NCBI GenBank assembly: GCA_013398175.1
Contig: VZRZ01005377.1
Location: 636,896-700,895 of the forward strand
Length of the DNA stretch: 64,000 bases
DNA from: Climacteris rufus
Taxonomy: Eukaryota; Chordata; Aves; Passeriformes; Climacteridae
Reading direction: 5' to 3'
Shown: positions 59,101 to 64,000 of the stretch, piece by piece
Layout of the letters: every line of letters begins with the position of its first letter
How positions within the stretch are numbered: the first letter of the stretch is position 1
The notes under the pieces: model-generated
What the model saw: the letters and a program-made list of their open reading frames with translations, nothing else
Told to the model about the DNA's origin: nothing
Database searches by the model: none
Position numbers and translations under genes: made by a program

Positions 59101-62100
59101 GAGCCATGACTGAGCAATGTGTGTCCTTGATATTTTCTGTCCTGATTCTGTGCCAGTCAAGATGATGCACGTTTTTCTGCAGGTTTGCCAACCCTTTGCC
59201 AAATGTCCCCAAGCAAAGTGCAGAGAAGAAAGAGTTGTGTGAGAACAGTGCAGTGATTGAGCTACATTTACTCTCTGCTGTCTAGAGACATATCCTACTT
59301 TCTGTCAGAGGCTCCTGCACCCAGGACAGAGGACTGAGTGAATAAAAACTACTACATAAGTCTGTGCTCTGGGCACATGTTATACACTTCCTGCCCTTTG
59401 CTGGCCCCTGCTCCAGGCAGCAACCTCTGCAATCTCTGTGGTAACACTGGTCCAGCCTGTAGGGAAAGGAGCCACACCGCAAGGAATGCATGGATTTGTG
59501 GTGAAGTTATTTCACCGTGTACCATTTTTGATCAATTGTTGCTTCCTCCTCTACTCTCAATGCCACTTAGTACATCATGAAAGCCAAAGTTTTAGAGGTC
59601 AAATGCAGCCAAGTGCATTCTTGGAAAAAGTATGGCTGAAGAGAGGACAAAGTGTAAAACATCAGATATGAATCAGAGAGTGAAAGGTGAAGGACTAGCA
59701 GATCCCTGAATAGGGAAGTAACACTTCCTGGATGATCATTACTTTCCTATTCTGAATTCAGTTCTGGCTTAAATAGCCTCAAAATATGTCAATGTGTAGA
59801 TAATATTTTGTTGGCAGATTTTTCTTATTCTCACTGCAGAGCACCTAATTTTGTTGTTGTTTCCATCAGCATTTCTGTGGACATGATGTGTTCAGAACAG
59901 CACCTTCTTTCCTTGCTGGTGTCAGATTCTGCACCTGTAGAATTTCTATTAATTTTCTTCTAAACACACCAAATAGGGTGTGACAGACTCAGCAAAGATA
60001 ATATCTGATGCAGGAGGACCTGCAGCAAGTGAATCATATTTGACTCCTAGCTGAAGCAATTGTAATGCAGTACACTGATGGATCAACAGGAGGCATGACT
60101 CAAAAAAACTGTACTGACTGCAAAAACCTGGCTCCAGAAGCTTTGTTCCCATCCTTTCCTGCTCCTCAGAGGCGCTTTCTGCAGTAGGATGCTCATTCTT
60201 CTCCTCTTGTTTGCTCAGTCAGACTCAGCCATACTCACCTCTGTGAAAGGGTTTCAGTCTACCTCGTCCCTGATGGGTCACTGGACTCACCTCCTTGTTT
60301 GCTGATTTGTACCTTTGGCACCATTATTTCGTTGGCAACACACTCCTGAAACCAGACAATGTCAGGGATCAAGTAGTGAATTATAGTAGTATATGTACCA
60401 ATACTGAACAAGGCAGATAGAGTGAGAGTAGAAATGTTAATTCTCACTTTGTGAGTTCATCTGAGATTAGAGTCTGACTGTTCTTGAATCACCCATTCAA
60501 GAAGGTCTCTACATGGCACTGCTATCTATTATTTTATTCTTTCCTGCCTGGTTTTAAAGATGGAAGTAAAGAGGAGGCTAGTTTATTTTAAGCAAATAAA
60601 GTGGCATCAGAAGAAAGGTGAACAATTGATGCAAGAGGCTTCCAGAGCCAGTACTCTTAAATCAATCCTATCAAACACTGCAAATTGCCCAATTTGTTTC
60701 ATTTATAGTCTCCACTTGCCAGTAACAGTATGAAATATGTTCTCTGTTGCTACTTCTGCAAGAAAGACAGGGATGTAGAGTAGTAAGGCAAGGGCAGGTC
60801 ATCAAGATGACGAGAGGTCTGGAACAAACAATGTATGAGAAGAGGCTGGGAACAGCATTCATTCTGTCTTATCAGGAAAACAGTGATTTAATAACTTTTT
60901 GTGCTCTTCAGCTATGGAATGGAAGGGTACAGATGAGGTAGACATCAGCTTTTCTCAGAGGAGCACACTGACAGCTTGAGAGTCTGTGGTCACAAGCTGC
61001 AACAAGTGGAATTCTGACCAGATAGCTGTAGATGTCATCCCTAGTTAAAATAATGATCTGTGCCATTAATGGATAAATAGATACGACTAGATATTAAAAT
61101 TAGTTCATATTCTGATAATTAAACATTGTTGAAAGCCAGTTTAGCCACAAAGAACTTAAAGTGACTCTTCCACACTGACTTTCATAATTGTTTTCTTGAC
61201 ACCACTGTAGATGCGGTCTATGAATCCAGTGGAGAGTAAAAAAAAATAACAACTGTTTTTTATTAAGAGCAAGAGATTAAATCAATTCATTGGACCTGAA
61301 ACTGCATGAGTAGGTGAGGCAACATTCCAGTTCATCTGAGTTCCAAAATACGCCTTCTCACACTGAAGCTCCACAGCAGGATATGAAATCACAAACATCA
61401 CATCATCAGAACAAACGCTCATTGCAAGATTGTGAAGGCAGGACACTATAAATCAACAGCTTCTGAGAGCTGTTGGGTTTGGACTTTTCTAAAGACAAAT
61501 GAAAATTTTTATGGCCTGTCATTTTAAAATGAGCCCAGTATAAAGAAAACAAAAATATGGCCATGCAGAAACTGTAATTTAATAAGTAGTGTTGTCTGAA
61601 AAGCAGAAAAGTTCCCCCACAAATGCTCCTAAAAATGGGCCATGATTCAATAAAATACCGAATCATAAGCTTAGCTTTAAGTCTAATTTCACTCTGGTTC
61701 TACAAAGAATTTAAGCACTTGATTAAACTCAACAAAAAATATATCTGTTTTGCTGTGTTGGACATATTCATTCACATTTTTAATTAATCCATTTCAGACT
61801 AAGTCACATATCTCTGTGTTTGCTTGGAAGGAACATGCACACAAATGAATCTCTAGCCTTTTGAGCTGATCAAAATAGGCTTCCAAAGGTATACAGGTGG
61901 ATAATGGCATCAGCTAGCTTTTCAACATGTTAATAATAATAATAAGCATAATGGATATGCTTATGCAGCACACTGTGAATTAGAAGACACAATGTTTCCC
62001 AATAGCCTAATAGCAGCAGAACTCAAATGTAAAGTAAAATTGATTAATGCAGATGGTGTAACAAAAATACATTCAGACAGAAAAAGTGCTGGAGAAACCT

Positions 62101-64000
62101 GTGATGGACTGTTGGGTATCCCACTGGAACACACACAAAAGAGTCAGAAGGTGTTCTGTTGTGAAATGATTCACTCACCTCTTGCCATCAGTTTTTTTGG
62201 CCAAGATCACTGGTTACTTGGCATCGTTGAATGTTGTATAGATTCTCAGTGGAAGGTGCCAAACCCTTCTTATTTTAGCATTATTAGTGTTATTGCTGTT
62301 CTTCTTGTGTTGTTGGTTTCAAAACACTAGATGCTGGGTGTGGTATGCAGAAGCCCTCACCCTGGGAAAGAGAGTTCTCTGTGTCGTGCAATTTCCAGAA
62401 GAGGTTGTTGTTTGTTCTCCCCTGGTTGCACGAGGACCGTTCTGTTGCCTGAGTGCTCAGGATTGCTATGCACTGCATCAGGAGAGTATCCTGGACAATC
62501 CAACTCCTGCCTGGCTCTGCTTCTTTGGTTGTTGTTGTTTGTGTTGCTTAGGGTACCAAGTCATTTCGGCTGCAGCTTCTCCTCTCCTGTGCTTCTCTAA
62601 GTTCTGCTGCTACCCCCTGCTGTAATCTTGTACTTGTAAACTGAATGAATTGCTGCTAGACGAGCCAAAAGAGCCTGCTGGCGACATACAGGGCACTATC
62701 TCCCTAGAAACACCCTCTGTAAACTGAAACCAGCCAGCCAGCACCAACAAAATCCTTGCACCCATTCTGACACATAGACTCAAATTTTTAGCAGAGATGC
62801 AAGGAAAGAAAAAATTTCCTTGGGATAATGGATTTTGGATTAAATAGACCAATCTTAAGGGTGTCAGTTTTTCTCAGCTGGTAATGAATCCTCAAATCCC
62901 AAAGAGTTTATTTGAAAATGTACAGATGGAAAGGTAAACAGATGAGAACATACACAAATTTGCGTAGTTGTTTATTTCTAATTTACACAAACATTTTCAT
63001 ATGGGTAGGTGCTCCTGAAAGTTAACATTGCATTTCAAATGCCCCGTTTAAACTTAAACATTCCGCATCAAAAAATAAATCACGGGCTAGAAATTGGCAC
63101 TGATTTCAATAGAATCTGTCAATTTATACCAGGTGAAGGTCGGGTTTTAAATTTCTTAGCCTCCACTGTTTCCTATAACCACAACTCTGAGTACATGGTA
63201 GAGTAGCTCAGATCCCCAGGAACTTAGGAATGATGGATGGAGTTTCTATGGGATATACTCTCTCTCTGAGCTATAAAACACAGAAAAGGAATGTTCCACT
63301 AGTTTTTTTAGCAATCTGGAGGGCTTCTCTTCTCCCTGGTGTTGTGCATATGGAGAAGGCATCAAATCAAATGTCATTCTTAATGGAAAAATTCTCACTT
63401 CAGTGTTCAGTAGGTCACCTTTAAGACATCTGTGTAGTTTCACAATACCAATCCAAAAAATCAAGGAAAAATTGGTCCTCTTTCTTTTTTCATTTGAAAA
63501 GTGACAATAAAGCATCTTTTTTTAAATAAGTTCACATTAAGGTAGAGCTAAATAAATAGACTGTGACATTACAAAGCAGTCTGTACAAATTATAATCTGA
63601 CTGTTTGGGATTTGTGCTATTTTAGCTCAAAGGATACTTACAGCATCACTCTAGGCAAAGTCCTAAGAAAGACACTTTTTCCTGACCAAAATCAGAGGGA
63701 AAACTATCAACTAAAATGACTAAATTTCAAGTACTCTCATCTTATCCTTGTAAATTGTTTCATTATTTCTTATTTTAGCTTTTTCAAGAGTGCTCTCCAA
63801 GGCTAAGAAGAAAGAACCACTAGAAAATCATTAGCTTCACATGTTTGAAGATAACATGCCTCACTCCAGTTTTACAAGATATTCATGACTGAAAACAGAT
63901 CATGATTTCTGAATGCTCTTCTGATCTCTGCAAGCTCAAAAACCCTACAGTTTTGTTTGCACATTCTTTTTCTGGGACCATTTTGTCTCCATCAGAATAT
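56111..64000. other. Intergenic, no gene recognised
   Basis: AT-rich single-copy DNA with one old CR1 (60800-61030), a short (TAA)n at 61930-61945, an imperfect 11-bp tandem ATGACTGAGCC/ATGACTGAGCA near 59096-59117, and a GC-rich pocket with GTTGTTGTT runs at 62330-62640 of unknown origin. A pair of GTGAGT donors occurs on the minus strand near 60240 and 60290. No credible coding exon was found. Confidence 0.6.
60800..61030 (+). mobile_element. Old CR1 LINE fragment
   Basis: TCATCAAGATGACGAGAGGT, CTGGAACAAACAATGTATGA, GAAGAGGCTGGGAACAGC, TTTTCTCAGAGGAGCACAC, GTCACAAGCTGCAACAAGTG and GAATTCTGACCAGATA align in order with the CR1 ORF2 3' region. It is strongly diverged and lacks the 3' UTR and tail, so it is an ancient, internally decayed copy. 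Confidence 0.65.

Noticed and set aside
1..64000. CRISPR array, bacterial operons, phage or integrated viral genes
   Set aside because: No regularly spaced direct repeats of CRISPR type, no ribosome-binding-site gene series, and only solitary LTRs without gag, pol or env.

Overview
The window looks like avian nuclear DNA (a bird, probably Neoaves). The evidence is a set of CR1 non-LTR retrotransposon fragments with the bird-type 3' end (ATTCTATGATTCTATGA), two LTR families I recognise from bird genomes, no SINE or L1 load of mammalian type, AT-rich single-copy DNA, and eukaryotic splice sites with long introns. Nothing bacterial or viral-genomic is present. Almost every open frame in the window is a chance frame; many of them begin at non-ATG codons.

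Layout. Positions 1 to about 10,115 carry the 3' end of a plus-strand protein-coding gene. It has an internal exon of 32 codons (5687-5782), a 3.75-kb intron, and a terminal exon with 27 codons and a stop (9534-9617), followed by a roughly 0.5-kb 3' UTR with AATAAA at 10093. I do not recognise the protein. The upstream intron holds an old CR1 next to a (GGGAT)7 repeat and a 575-bp solitary ERV LTR (4255-4829).

From about 10.1 kb to the end (nearly 54 kb) I find no convincing protein-coding exon. This tract is a gene-poor interval with scattered CR1 pieces: 25.8, 26.1, 28.4, a double insertion at 38.1-39.2, 46.9, 53.0 and 60.8 kb. It also holds one truncated minus-strand LTR (about 55,275-56,110), several microsatellites, and an A/C-only repeat at 48.7 kb.

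The main non-repeat landmark is an isolated CpG-island-like segment at 21.19-21.48 kb. It is flanked by outward-pointing consensus splice donors: GAGCAG|GTGAGG on plus and ATACAG|GTAAGG on minus. It could be a divergent promoter of non-coding or 5' UTR exons. Several other segments (for example 12.06-12.17, 17.1-17.45 and 19.72-20.1 kb) have the look of conserved regulatory DNA: clustered homeodomain, POU and TCF-type motifs and no repeat ancestry. That is a reading of composition and motifs, and no alignment was made.

I found no prokaryote-style operon, CRISPR array, tRNA, rRNA or intact mobile element, and nothing I would call a new biological system. The best open questions are the identity of the 3'-terminal gene and whether the 21-kb CpG island is a real divergent promoter.
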